A stretch of DNA of 64,000 nt. Origin: Algoriphagus machipongonensis (GTDB lineage: Bacteria > Bacteroidota > Bacteroidia > Cytophagales > Cyclobacteriaceae). This document shows, one piece after another, positions 27,133 to 35,611 of the stretch. The position numbers and the translations under genes are program-made. Numbering within the stretch: position 1 is the first letter of the stretch; each line of letters begins with the position of its first letter. The stretch lies in the NCBI RefSeq assembly GCF_000166275.1, contig NZ_CM001023.1, positions 4,157,001 through 4,221,000 on the forward strand, written 5' to 3'. The notes beneath the pieces were generated by a model. That model was not told the origin of the DNA and did no database searches. It saw nothing but the letters and a program-made list of their open reading frames with translations.

Positions 27133-28824
27133 TTATTTCTTATAAACCCGTATTCCATCTTTGTAAGTCTCTAAAACCAAAATATTTTTTATTTCTCCCT
27201 CAGTCACTTTCAATGGATTTTTATCGAGAATAACCATATCAGCCAATTTACCTACCTCGAAAGTGCCTTTCGTGTCTTCTTCAAAATGTTGGTAGGCAGA
27301 CCATTGAGTAATGCCCTTAAGAGCCTCATATGGAGTTAGTTTTTCATCAGCTCCAATCACTTGGCCTGAGCGGGACTTTCTTTCAACAGAAATTCCTACC
27401 ATACGCATCAAATTCGGAAGAGCTACAGGAGCATCTGTGTGTATGGTAATTCGTAGTCCTTTGTCTAATGCAGTTCTTGTTGGGCTGATGAAATTTCCCA
27501 GACTATCGCCGATGATTTGCTTGTGCCAATCTCCCCAGTAGAACGTATGAAGCGGGAAAAGTGAGGCAATGACATCCAGTTCCTTGAATGAATCGAGCTG
27601 ATCTTCCCGAACATATTGCCCATGTATCAGGACAGACCTCCGGTCATCATTTCCCAATTCGTTTGCAGCTGTTTTCATTGTACGAATCATCTGATCCATA
27701 GCTGCGTCACCATTTGCATGGGTCAAAACCTGCCAGTTATTTTTAAAAGCTTTCTTATATAATGCCGTCACCACACTGTCTTGGGGGATAGCGGGGTATC
27801 CTTTATAGCCTGTTTCTGCTCCATCGGGAGGGATTAAATAGGCTTGTGTGCGCCATGCTGTTCTTCCCTGTGGAGATCCGTCAAGCGTCATTTTCATTCC
27901 ACCAATTCGGTAATGATTGTTGTATGTCTTGCTGTTCCACTTGGAATCCATGTAATCATCTGCGTACATATAGTCGATGTAGCTAACCACATCCAATTTT
28001 AGTTTGCCTGCTTCTGCTTTGCTAACCAATCCCTCATGGTTTTGCATCGCTCGACCCTCCTGGGCGGTGGTGTATCCATAGGACAATGCCATTTCCTGTC
28101 CCGCTTCAAAAAAGCGGTCCGCAGCTTCAGTACTTGCGGGTGTCAGTACTTTCAACATATAGGGAAATGCGGCCAATTCTTCTAAAACACCATTGGGCTC
28201 ATTGTTTTCTTCTCTTCTGATAATTCCTCCTTCAGGATCTTTTGTGCTGGCATCTATACCTAATTTTTCCAGGCCTAGGGAATTAACCACTACAAAATGA
28301 GCAGAAATATGGATGATCATGATAGGGAATTCTGTAGATACCTTATCGAGGTCATGTTTGGTTGGAAAACGGTTTTCTTCCAGTACCGAATCATCAAAGC
28401 CTAAACCGAAGATCCATCCTGTCAACGTTCTATTTTCAGGAGTATTCCAGTCTTTCAAAATTTGAATCATTGTTGGAATATCCTTGGCTCCTGCATCTGG
28501 TGGCGGTAAGATTTGAGCACCAATGGCCTGAGCGGCAAAATTGTCAAAGTGAGCATGTCCATCGATAAAACCTGGAAGTAATGTTTTCCCTTCAAGATCG
28601 ATCATTTGGGACTGCCCGTATTTTTCTTCGGCTTCTTCTTTGGAGCCTATAAACACAATCTTCCCGTCTTGTTCTACTAAGGACTCAGCATATTCTGGAC
28701 TGTCACCTTGCATGGTGATGATGTCCCCATTAAAAAAGATGGTTTGGTTAGTATCTATTGTATTTGTTTGGCAAGCAACTGCTGTTAAGCAAATCCATGC
28801 AAAAAGTAGTATTTTAATTTTCAT
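27133..28824 (-). CDS. YtcJ-like amidohydrolase lipoprotein
   Basis: 563-aa metal-dependent hydrolase of the amidohydrolase superfamily (D-aminoacylase/YtcJ group). I place the start at the ATG at 28822-28824, because it yields a clean lipoprotein signal (LTAVAC); an in-frame upstream Met would add 16 charged residues. The first metal motif is GFIDGHAHFDN; later ligands include SVLIHGQYV and the Asp in IHTDAPV; the final strands read VGKLADMVILDKNP. Substrate unknown. Confidence 0.87.
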   Translation of the reverse strand: MKIKILLFAWICLTAVACQTNTIDTNQTIFFNGDIITMQGDSPEYAESLVEQDGKIVFIGSKEEAEEKYGQSQMIDLEGKTLLPGFIDGHAHFDNFAAQAIGAQILPPPDAGAKDIPTMIQILKDWNTPENRTLTGWIFGLGFDDSVLEENRFPTKHDLDKVSTEFPIMIIHISAHFVVVNSLGLEKLGIDASTKDPEGGIIRREENNEPNGVLEELAAFPYMLKVLTPASTEAADRFFEAGQEMALSYGYTTAQEGRAMQNHEGLVSKAEAGKLKLDVVSYIDYMYADDYMDSKWNSKTYNNHYRIGGMKMTLDGSPQGRTAWRTQAYLIPPDGAETGYKGYPAIPQDSVVTALYKKAFKNNWQVLTHANGDAAMDQMIRTMKTAANELGNDDRRSVLIHGQYVREDQLDSFKELDVIASLFPLHTFYWGDWHKQIIGDSLGNFISPTRTALDKGLRITIHTDAPVALPNLMRMVGISVERKSRSGQVIGADEKLTPYEALKGITQWSAYQHFEEDTKGTFEVGKLADMVILDKNPLKVTEGEIKNILVLETYKDGIRVYKK

Positions 28825-29148
28825 TTCAGCCCCTTTTATTTTTGCCAACAGTTTCGATAAAATGCGTTTCAAAACATTTTATTCTTTGTTGTATAAAATC
28901 ACATTAAAAATAGGATCCATTCATTTGAATCATTTTTCCTTTAAGTTAAGCAATTCCAATAAACCTGCTTCACAATTGATTTTCAATTAAAAGGATTTAA
29001 AACTTGGCTTTTGACACCGAAACTGTAACGTCTTGGCTAAGTATAATCCCCGCTAGCCTGGCGAGTGGAAGGCCGAGCAAGTACACAACAAAAAATCCTT
29101 TCCTAAGCTTGATCAAAAGAATGGTGTGGATGGAACCATTACTTATTG
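28825..29148. other. intergenic stretch, no gene recognised
   Basis: AT-rich spacer between two minus-strand genes. A pair of AAGGATTT-like and AAATCCTTT-like segments (about 28990 and 29093) could pair at long range, but I see no coding potential, tRNA or clear regulatory site. Confidence 0.4.
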
Positions 29149-29526
29149 CTACTGTAGTAGCCAGTTAATTCTATTTTTTTTCTTCAGTAAATAAAAACCA
29201 ACTCCAAGAAAAATAAGACTAATTATCATGCCTGTTATTCCTAACTGTTGATGTAAATGGTTTTCAGTCAAGGGCTTTACAAAAAAGTCTATTATACCTA
29301 TTACTATTCTCAAAACAGCCCAAATAATTAATGAAATTGCCCAGAATTTTATACTAAGTATCAATAGCTTAGGTCTTTTTCTTGTAATTATGAAAACTCC
29401 CAAAACCAACACAGAAAGAAAAATGGGAACATAGCTTCCAATGGTCAAATACATAATGCCCTTAGCGATAAAGGACAGTATCGAAAGTGAAAGAATGAAC
29501 AAATAAGGGTTCGTTTTAATATCCAT
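29149..29526 (-). CDS. small four-helix membrane protein
   Basis: 125-aa protein with four hydrophobic segments (about 8-28, 33-50, 54-75 and 96-116) and a positively charged C-terminus (KKKNRINW). No family recognised. Its start overlaps the end of the M28 peptidase gene by 11 bases on the same strand, so the two are translationally coupled and probably produced together. Confidence 0.65.
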   Translation of the reverse strand: MDIKTNPYLFILSLSILSFIAKGIMYLTIGSYVPIFLSVLVLGVFIITRKRPKLLILSIKFWAISLIIWAVLRIVIGIIDFFVKPLTENHLHQQLGITGMIISLIFLGVGFYLLKKKNRINWLLQ

Positions 29527-30454
29527 CTCCCTTTGTTTTAGTGACTAGAGTTTTAATTACTTCATAGACAAGGTTTGTTGTGGATTCTACGTAATCAAAA
29601 TTTACAGTTTCAAACGTATCTTCTGGAGTATCCTTGTAAGGGCTAGTATCTTTATTGACGAACTCTTCGGTAATTCCAACAGCATTAAATCCAATATCTC
29701 GAAAAGATTGATGATCCGTTGAGTTTACTTTAGTAGTATGAATAGGTATATCTAATTTAAGACCCTGTTCTTTATAAATCTCTTCAAGTTCTGCAGTCGG
29801 TAGTTCCAATTCAATTGCATTGTCTTGATCTTTATCCCAGGCTATTTGGTCGAAAGTATGAACCGAGAGGATATCGTACTCATTTTTTTTAATGTACCTC
29901 GCAAAAGCTTTACTACCAATTAGATCTTCCTCTTCTTGGTCAAAGAACACGATTAAAACATTGACTTCTCTTGATGGGATTTCAGAAATTTTTTTAGCAA
30001 CTCCATACAATAATGAAATTGCGGAAGCATTATCGTTTGCTCCAGGACAATCCCTAGCTGTATCGTAATGAGCACCTAAAATTATGTATTGGTTGGTGTT
30101 GACAGTGGCAGGTAAAATGCCATAGATGTTAGTTCCTTTAAATGGTCCTATTAGGATATCAACAAACGGATTGATGTTTTTTTGTCTATAATTTTGTTCT
30201 ATTGGTTGAAGGGATAGGTTTTTTAAAAGTTCAATCAAATAAGCTCTGGATAATTCACGTTCCCGCAGGGTTGCTCGGGCCTTTAATTGGACACCTATTG
30301 GTTGGATTGGTTGATTCCCTGAAAGCGAAGAAACTATTTCGATTTGAGCTTGCTTAATATCTTGCGGGAAATTATACAGAATGACTTTTTCTTCATGACT
30401 CTTGGAGCATGACATCAAAATAAAAATCATTAGTATAATTAACCGCTGTTTCAT
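29516..30454 (-). CDS. M28-family zinc peptidase lipoprotein
   Basis: 312-aa exported aminopeptidase-like enzyme with a lipobox (LMSC). M28 metal ligands are visible: GAHYDTA (His/Asp), GANDNASA (bridging Asp), DQEEEDLIGS (Glu pair, catalytic plus ligand), and a later Asp and His region (VNSTDHQSFRDIG). It probably trims N-terminal residues or cyclises N-terminal Gln, since the short form resembles glutaminyl cyclases. It follows a DUF4440 gene with no gap. Confidence 0.82.
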   Translation of the reverse strand: MKQRLIILMIFILMSCSKSHEEKVILYNFPQDIKQAQIEIVSSLSGNQPIQPIGVQLKARATLRERELSRAYLIELLKNLSLQPIEQNYRQKNINPFVDILIGPFKGTNIYGILPATVNTNQYIILGAHYDTARDCPGANDNASAISLLYGVAKKISEIPSREVNVLIVFFDQEEEDLIGSKAFARYIKKNEYDILSVHTFDQIAWDKDQDNAIELELPTAELEEIYKEQGLKLDIPIHTTKVNSTDHQSFRDIGFNAVGITEEFVNKDTSPYKDTPEDTFETVNFDYVESTTNLVYEVIKTLVTKTKGDGY

Positions 30455-31021
30455 TTAATCGTCAATAGTTTTCGATTCGGTATAAGGCTTTTCGGCAACT
30501 TGGCTTATTCTAGAAAAAATCTGCCAGATGCCATCCTTGCTCTTTTTCCAGGTATCAATCATATCAAAATAAGGAGGTAATTTACCTACACCTTCTTGTT
30601 CCCAATCCATCGTCCAAGTAGTTCTTGCTACTACAATTGAATCCATTTCAGTAACTATGTTCAGAGATGTCACCTCTGCTAATGAAGCGCTCATCCCTTT
30701 CATACCAAGATACATATCTTTACTAATTGGTGGGACATCTCCATAGGTCCTTATCAGGCGAAAGTCATCGTGCATAATAGATTCTACGAAACTTATGTCA
30801 TCAGCAACAAGCGCTGAAGCCCAAGCGGTTTCTTGGGCCAGAATCTCTTTGGTAAATTTTCTTTTTGGTGTACCAGAGTTGATTTCTTGCTCAATATCGG
30901 CTTCCGATACTGTTTCCTTTTTCTCACTCGTACAAGAGAGCGCTAAACAAAATAGTATTCCTAGATAAAGTATTCTTGGTACTTGTTTAAAAGCTGTAGT
31001 TATTTTTTCTGCTGTAGTCAT
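30455..31021 (-). CDS. NTF2-like (DUF4440) lipoprotein
   Basis: 188-aa protein with an N-terminal hydrophobic segment ending in a lipobox (LALSC) after an unusually long polar lead of about 15 residues, so a shorter start is possible. The rest is an NTF2-like fold: ILAQETAWASALVADDISFVES, then FDMIDTWKKSKDGIWQI, the usual end. These domains bind or isomerise small molecules; no function can be assigned. It is first of three tightly packed genes with the M28 peptidase and a membrane protein. Confidence 0.75.
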   Translation of the reverse strand: MTTAEKITTAFKQVPRILYLGILFCLALSCTSEKKETVSEADIEQEINSGTPKRKFTKEILAQETAWASALVADDISFVESIMHDDFRLIRTYGDVPPISKDMYLGMKGMSASLAEVTSLNIVTEMDSIVVARTTWTMDWEQEGVGKLPPYFDMIDTWKKSKDGIWQIFSRISQVAEKPYTESKTIDD

Positions 31022-31119
31022 GATATTTATTTTTAAAATTTTCTATCGCAAAATAGACTACAGGAAGAATGTTGGTTTAATGCATTAAGCCACTTTAATA
31101 GTGGAAAAAGACAAGAATG

Positions 31120-32058
31120 CTAATTAAAAGAAGAAGGGAGATGGCCGAAATATTTTTTAAAAGCCTTGGTAAAGTTGGAAGGATGGGAATACCCAAGCAA
31201 ATAACTTACTTCGGTGGGAGTCTTGGCGTTGTTTTGGATTTCAGAGGCGGCAAATTCCATTCGCACCCTATTGTGGTATTCAATAGGAGGTAATCCAAAT
31301 ACCTGCTTAAATGAATTCTTGAATTTGGATGTTCCCATATGTGCCATTTTAGCCATTTCTTCAACTGTTGGAATCTGACTATTGGTTGGGTCTCTAAGTA
31401 AGGTTGAAGTTTTAAAGAGATTTTTAAGGTCTTCCGGGTGTAGTTTACCTGGGTTTATTCCTTTTTTATGACTTTTTAGTTTGTTAAAAAATTGCTGAAC
31501 GAAATCGAGTACCAGCCGGTGGCATTTTATTTTATCATACATGGCTGATATAGCCAAAGACAATTTGTACTCCAAAACAGGATCTAGGTCTTCATAGACC
31601 AAACTTTTTTCTCGATCAATGAGGCTTTCCCAATCTTTAAAGTAGGCCTTCAAAAAGGTATCGCTAAACCGTATGGTTGCTAATTCAGATTCAATATGAG
31701 GAGGAATTTGGGTTTCTATTTTAAGATTTGGACCATAAAGTAGAATTCCAATTGGCAAGTGCTTTTGAAAATGAATGATTTGATCCCCAGCCTTTTTCTC
31801 CTGTTTTGTTTTTGAAAGGTTGATATGGATAATATACCATTGGGTGTCCACAGGATTGACCGAGGTCATTGAAATAGGTATTTTGAATGGCGCTTTATCA
31901 AAGTGATGAAACTCCAATTCACCCGGAAAATCTATAAATTTTACATCTCCTTCAATGATTGCAGGATCAGGTTTTAGTCCAATTTCTGTTTTTGTAAAAT
32001 TGAAGTAGCGATCAAATTGTTCTATGATATTTTTAGTGATGTCAATATGAATTTCCAT
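31120..32058 (-). CDS. AraC-family transcriptional regulator
   Basis: 312-aa regulator with a C-terminal double helix-turn-helix: VEEMAKMAHMGTSKFKNSFK and the second block TPTEVSYLLGYSHPSNFTKAF. The N-terminal two thirds is a cupin-like or undefined sensing region. It is transcribed on the same strand as the DUF4440/M28 operon lying downstream, 98 bases away, and the amidohydrolase upstream; either could be a target. Confidence 0.88.
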   Translation of the reverse strand: MEIHIDITKNIIEQFDRYFNFTKTEIGLKPDPAIIEGDVKFIDFPGELEFHHFDKAPFKIPISMTSVNPVDTQWYIIHINLSKTKQEKKAGDQIIHFQKHLPIGILLYGPNLKIETQIPPHIESELATIRFSDTFLKAYFKDWESLIDREKSLVYEDLDPVLEYKLSLAISAMYDKIKCHRLVLDFVQQFFNKLKSHKKGINPGKLHPEDLKNLFKTSTLLRDPTNSQIPTVEEMAKMAHMGTSKFKNSFKQVFGLPPIEYHNRVRMEFAASEIQNNAKTPTEVSYLLGYSHPSNFTKAFKKYFGHLPSSFN

Positions 32059-32148
32059 AGATAATTAATCGATTCTTCCTTGATTTCTTAATGGTGTAAA
32101 TAAATGACACTTTGTTTAAGTGCTAAATATAAGCCTGCATAGTATGTA

Positions 32149-33330
32149 TTAATTTATCATTCCATTTTTCCAGATTTGGCCTACCTCTTTTAAGTTTGAA
32201 AGGTCACTTAAGGGATTTGCATTCAGAAGTACAAAAGTTGCTTTACTTCCTTTTTTTATTTCTCCAATAGGTAAATCAAAGGCTTTGGCGGCATTTCCTG
32301 TAGCTGTTTTCAGTACTTCAAGGTTGGACAAGCCTGCCATTTTATATAGCTCAAGCTCCAAAAAATAATCTTCTCCAAAATTCATTTGACCTTCTTGGGC
32401 ATCAGTTCCAGCTACCATCAAAATCCCTTGTTCATGCATCTCTTTGATGATATCAGCACGCTCTTGAGCATTCAAAAGGTTAATACTGACCCAGTCTTGA
32501 ATAAATGGTGGTGCATCCTCCATGGATTTTAGCGCCATCCCAGCCGTAGGAACTACAAAAATATTATGCTTAGCTAGCTGTACATAAAAACTGTCTGGAA
32601 TAGGTAGGTCTTCTTTATAATCCAACATATGTACAAAACCATCAGGCTTGAACTGGGCTATTTGCATCATTTCCGCAACTGTATTGGCATGAACAACCAC
32701 TTTATAATTTTGGTTATGTGCAGCGTCAATAAGATTTTTGATTTGTTCAAAACTTAATGAGGGAAGAGGTGGATAGCCCATCCATTCGTGGTTTTCACGA
32801 ATCACTTTGATGTAGTCAACTTCCTTATCCATGCGATGTTGTAGCCAATCTGCAATGGGCAAAGAATCGGAAATAGTTTCCATATCTGGACTAAACTGAT
32901 TGGGGTGTCCACCTGGTACTGTGGCTGCATGACCTGCCCCATAGAGTGTGGAAAAACCAATTGAATCTCTTGACATTGTTTTCCAGTCAAGTTCTCTGTC
33001 CTCCAATCCTGTGTGCATGTTTAGAAGAGTCAAAATACCTAAAGGATAGCCTTCTTTTAAGTCGTCCAATTTACTGGCATGAACATGCGCATTGACCAGT
33101 CCAGGAATTATGAATTTACCCGACCCGTCTATCGTTGAATCGGCATCTAATTTATTGGTGGTTATCGCTGCTATGGTATCCTTATTAATAGCCACATTCA
33201 CAATGCCTAAATCTTCATATCCATCAAATAAATTCACTTTTTCAATGACTATGTCATACTTTATCGGTTCGCTACAACCTAAAAGAGTTAAAGCGATTAG
33301 GCAGAAAAAAAGTACTCTTTTCATGATCAT
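32149..33330 (-). CDS. amidohydrolase lipoprotein (imidazolonepropionase-like)
   Basis: 393-aa exported metal hydrolase with a lipobox (LTLLGC). The opening Met-Ile-Met offers two starts, six bases apart. Motifs: GLVNAHVHASKL (first metal pair), VVHANTVAEM (third ligand), AGTDAQEG (Asp ligand), and the closing LPIGEIKKGSKATFVLLNANP. This group contains prolidases and imidazolonepropionase-like enzymes; the substrate is unknown. The deleted pseudogene at 23328-23703 resembles the ends of this type of protein. Confidence 0.85.
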   Translation of the reverse strand: MIMKRVLFFCLIALTLLGCSEPIKYDIVIEKVNLFDGYEDLGIVNVAINKDTIAAITTNKLDADSTIDGSGKFIIPGLVNAHVHASKLDDLKEGYPLGILTLLNMHTGLEDRELDWKTMSRDSIGFSTLYGAGHAATVPGGHPNQFSPDMETISDSLPIADWLQHRMDKEVDYIKVIRENHEWMGYPPLPSLSFEQIKNLIDAAHNQNYKVVVHANTVAEMMQIAQFKPDGFVHMLDYKEDLPIPDSFYVQLAKHNIFVVPTAGMALKSMEDAPPFIQDWVSINLLNAQERADIIKEMHEQGILMVAGTDAQEGQMNFGEDYFLELELYKMAGLSNLEVLKTATGNAAKAFDLPIGEIKKGSKATFVLLNANPLSDLSNLKEVGQIWKNGMIN

Positions 33331-33640
33331 TTGTTTTATGTGCTACAAGAGTTTGTGTTCGCCATCGGATCACTTACCCGATCCTAACTAATGAAGTAAA
33401 GTAAGGGTCGGATTGCCTTGGCTTTAATAGTTAATTCCCCATAAACTATATGCATTGTTGGTAGTTGTATCTCTTATTTCAATTTTTGAATACAGTTTCA
33501 GCAACGGCCCTGAAAACTTCATTGTTTCCTAACCATTTTAGAAACAAAATAGGTAAATGTGCTAAGATTTATGACCACAGATGGTGGTTTTTGTATAGCT
33601 CATGAGATTTTAGAGATTTCATATTGTTCTAATTTATTAC
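33331..33640. other. intergenic stretch with a degenerate attC-like arm
   Basis: No gene seen. On the minus strand, CTACCAAC followed by AATGCATATAGTTTATGG (about 33444-33470) resembles the left arm of the attC-like site at 33641-33770 (AACAAAGCATATAGCTTAAGG). It may be the worn end of an empty cassette, but no matching right arm was found. Confidence 0.35.
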
Positions 33641-33770
33641 AGACAACAGTTTACATAAGGCTTGAGGCAGTTTCGAAGCACTTTCCTGTCCAGCAAAACC
33701 AAAGCTGATCTCAAATCGAAAACCTTACTGGCTGCCATTCACCGGCCTTAAGCTATATGCTTTGTTATAT
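33641..33770 (-). other. attC-like recombination site, about 130 bp
   Basis: On the minus strand an AAC end (R''-like, 33764-33770) overlaps the stop of the lipoprotein gene. A left arm CATATAGCTTAAGGC (33745-33759) pairs at 12 of 15 positions with CATAAGGCTTGAGGC (33654-33668), and the site ends in GTT (R'-like, 33641-33647). Size and asymmetry resemble long attC sites such as VCRs. The 13-bp end of the gene unit (33764-33776) is an inverted copy, 12 of 13, of 34446-34458 in front of the gene, as expected for an integrated cassette. Confidence 0.5.
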
Positions 33771-34436
33771 ACCGCCATTACTTAAATCTATTTCAATGTC
33801 TTTTTCAATTTCGTCATAAACTGAATCTAAAACGGGTGTAGGTAATTCAATATGAGTATCCAATATTATATTAAGTGGAATCGAATCCTTTATTCTTTTG
33901 CCCATTTCTTCGTTTATTATATTAAGATAGGATTTAGAAATCTCATAGAGCAGTGTATTCAGAGTTCCCATTGATTCGTTAGGTATTAATTCTATCCTAA
34001 AAATAGCGTCTTCAGGGTCATCAGATAATTCAGGATAATAACCAAAATTGAATATGTTCATATTAACCAAAGAGTCTATCTGCGAGCGATCGATTTTAGC
34101 GCCTGAATCAAGTTTCCAATTACCTGTTGATTCGATTATAATAACTAAATGATTGCGGTGAATATCAAATGAGCTACAATTCATAGGATTACCATAAAGA
34201 GGAATTGAATACTTTGATGTCGTTGCAATTTCACCTTTGATAAAATCAAATGGTAACATCAATGGTTTGGAATGTGTTGAGTCAAAATGTGAACAATAGG
34301 CTACTTCAAAATCGTCAATTGTCTTGATTTTGTTTGAATCAATTAATGCGGAATTCTCTGGTGTCTCAAAGACTTGCTTATAAGTTACTTTTGAAATACA
34401 ACTTGTCAATATTAAAAGAAGTAGAAATTTTCTCAT
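33765..34436 (-). CDS. hypothetical lipoprotein inside a cassette-like unit
   Basis: 223-aa protein with a short signal ending in a lipobox (LTSC, about residue 13). The body has no recognised family; it is acidic near the C-terminus (YDEIEKDIEIDLSNGG) and looks like a globular extracytoplasmic protein. The gene is bounded by 13-bp inverted repeats (33764-33776 and 34446-34458, 12 of 13 identical), the inner one containing its stop codon. That layout, with an attC-like site right after the gene, suggests a mobile gene cassette. Confidence 0.65.
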   Translation of the reverse strand: MRKFLLLLILTSCISKVTYKQVFETPENSALIDSNKIKTIDDFEVAYCSHFDSTHSKPLMLPFDFIKGEIATTSKYSIPLYGNPMNCSSFDIHRNHLVIIIESTGNWKLDSGAKIDRSQIDSLVNMNIFNFGYYPELSDDPEDAIFRIELIPNESMGTLNTLLYEISKSYLNIINEEMGKRIKDSIPLNIILDTHIELPTPVLDSVYDEIEKDIEIDLSNGGI

Positions 34437-34484
34437 CCGTCAATAGGTGGTATATAACACTTGTATTAACCTAAGTCGAACTAG

Positions 34485-34572
34485 TCAATAGCGTTTATAT
34501 CGCCTTTGTCCACAGGGTATTAGGTGTTCTAAAAACCAAATTAAGAAATCCGTCGATTCTATCTAACAAGCC
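34485..34572. repeat. 88-bp direct repeat, copy 1
   Basis: About 88% identical by eye to 35447-35534, including an unbroken shared core CAGGGTATTAGGTGTTC and beyond. The two copies flank the NTF2-like gene at 34937-35353. No coding function; possibly a cassette end or a recombination footprint. Confidence 0.75.
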
Positions 34573-34690
34573 CTGGATACTTTTATCGGAGATAGGCTCC
34601 ACTAAAAAGTAAATGGAAAGCATTTTTGCATGGCCGTTATGCAGGACGATAACCTATCAAACGCATGGCGATCCTTTTTTTAGACTTATG

Positions 34691-34776
34691 ACCTACCTCC
34701 GGTAGGCAGGCCTACCTACGGAAGGCAAGCCTGACTTCGGAAGGCAGGCCTAACTCTGGAAGGCAAGCTTTAGCCT
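34691..34776. repeat. 19-bp tandem repeat, about four units
   Basis: Units begin at 34701, 34720, 34739 and 34758 with GGNAGGCANGCCT as the shared start, and each contains a short inverted repeat (GTAGGC..GCCTAC in the first). A partial unit precedes at 34691. The array is non-coding and could form stacked hairpins. Confidence 0.8.
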
Positions 34777-34936
34777 TCTCACCTCAGCTTTCTGAGTTTA
34801 TATTTTAGCTTTCTGAATTTTAAAACCCGTTCTTCAAGTCCCGATTAGTATCGTGGATGTAATCGCAAAAAATTATTTTCTTTCTTTATTAAATCATCAA
34901 AAAACATCGGTTCTCCATTTCACTACCAACAACTTC

Positions 34937-35353
34937 TTATAAGTCCAGAATAGCAGCAAGGTCCTCAGAACTCACCGGGGCGGAGATATGTTGGTGAACC
35001 ACTTTCCAGCCATTATTGAATTTTGAAAATCCAACAGTGATTCTATTTTTCATTTTCCTTAATACCGCCCCTTGAGAATTTAAAGCTTGGAACTCTATCA
35101 ATCCACTTGCAAATCCACTTGTATCTGATTTGAACACTTGAATCATTTCAAAATCAACTTTCACTTTTTCTTCTCCCAAGGAGGAGAGCCAATTTTCAAT
35201 ATCGGGTGACCATTCATTAAGGTTTTTATAGTAACCTAAGTCCCACATGTCAAATGATACAACCTCCTTATCATATAGTTTTAATAATTGGGTTGCATCT
35301 TTCTGCCAAACGGCATTTTTATAGTCTTCAAAAAAATCCTCGATTTCCTTCAT
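34937..35353 (-). CDS. NTF2-like (SnoaL/DUF4440) protein
   Basis: 138-aa cytoplasmic NTF2-like protein. It starts with IEDFFEDYKNAVWQKDATQLLKLYDKEVVSFD, the first helix of the fold, and ends with FNNGWKVVHQHISAP, the last strand with the typical His. No catalytic function can be named. It is a single gene between two 88-bp direct repeats and near a tandem repeat, so the region around it has been rearranged. Confidence 0.78.
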   Translation of the reverse strand: MKEIEDFFEDYKNAVWQKDATQLLKLYDKEVVSFDMWDLGYYKNLNEWSPDIENWLSSLGEEKVKVDFEMIQVFKSDTSGFASGLIEFQALNSQGAVLRKMKNRITVGFSKFNNGWKVVHQHISAPVSSEDLAAILDL

Positions 35354-35446
35354 CTGGTTTAGTCTGATTGTTTACTTTTTTTTCTCGAAACCCAAATATC
35401 AGTAGCCATATGCCTAAAATTAATTCTACAATCCCAATCGGAGTAC

Positions 35447-35534
35447 TCAATTGAGTTTATATCGCATTTGTTCACAGGGTATTAGGTGTTCTAAAAACCA
35501 AATTAAGAAATCCACCGATCCTTTCTAACAGGCT
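35447..35534. repeat. 88-bp direct repeat, copy 2
   Basis: Second copy of the sequence at 34485-34572, same orientation, about 960 bp away, with around ten mismatches. Confidence 0.75.
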
Positions 35535-35611
35535 TTAAAAAAAGTATTGCTTCTCATAGGTGGTTGGTTGGGTAAGCAAAGAAAATTACCATTGATGAAC
35601 CTATTGATGAT

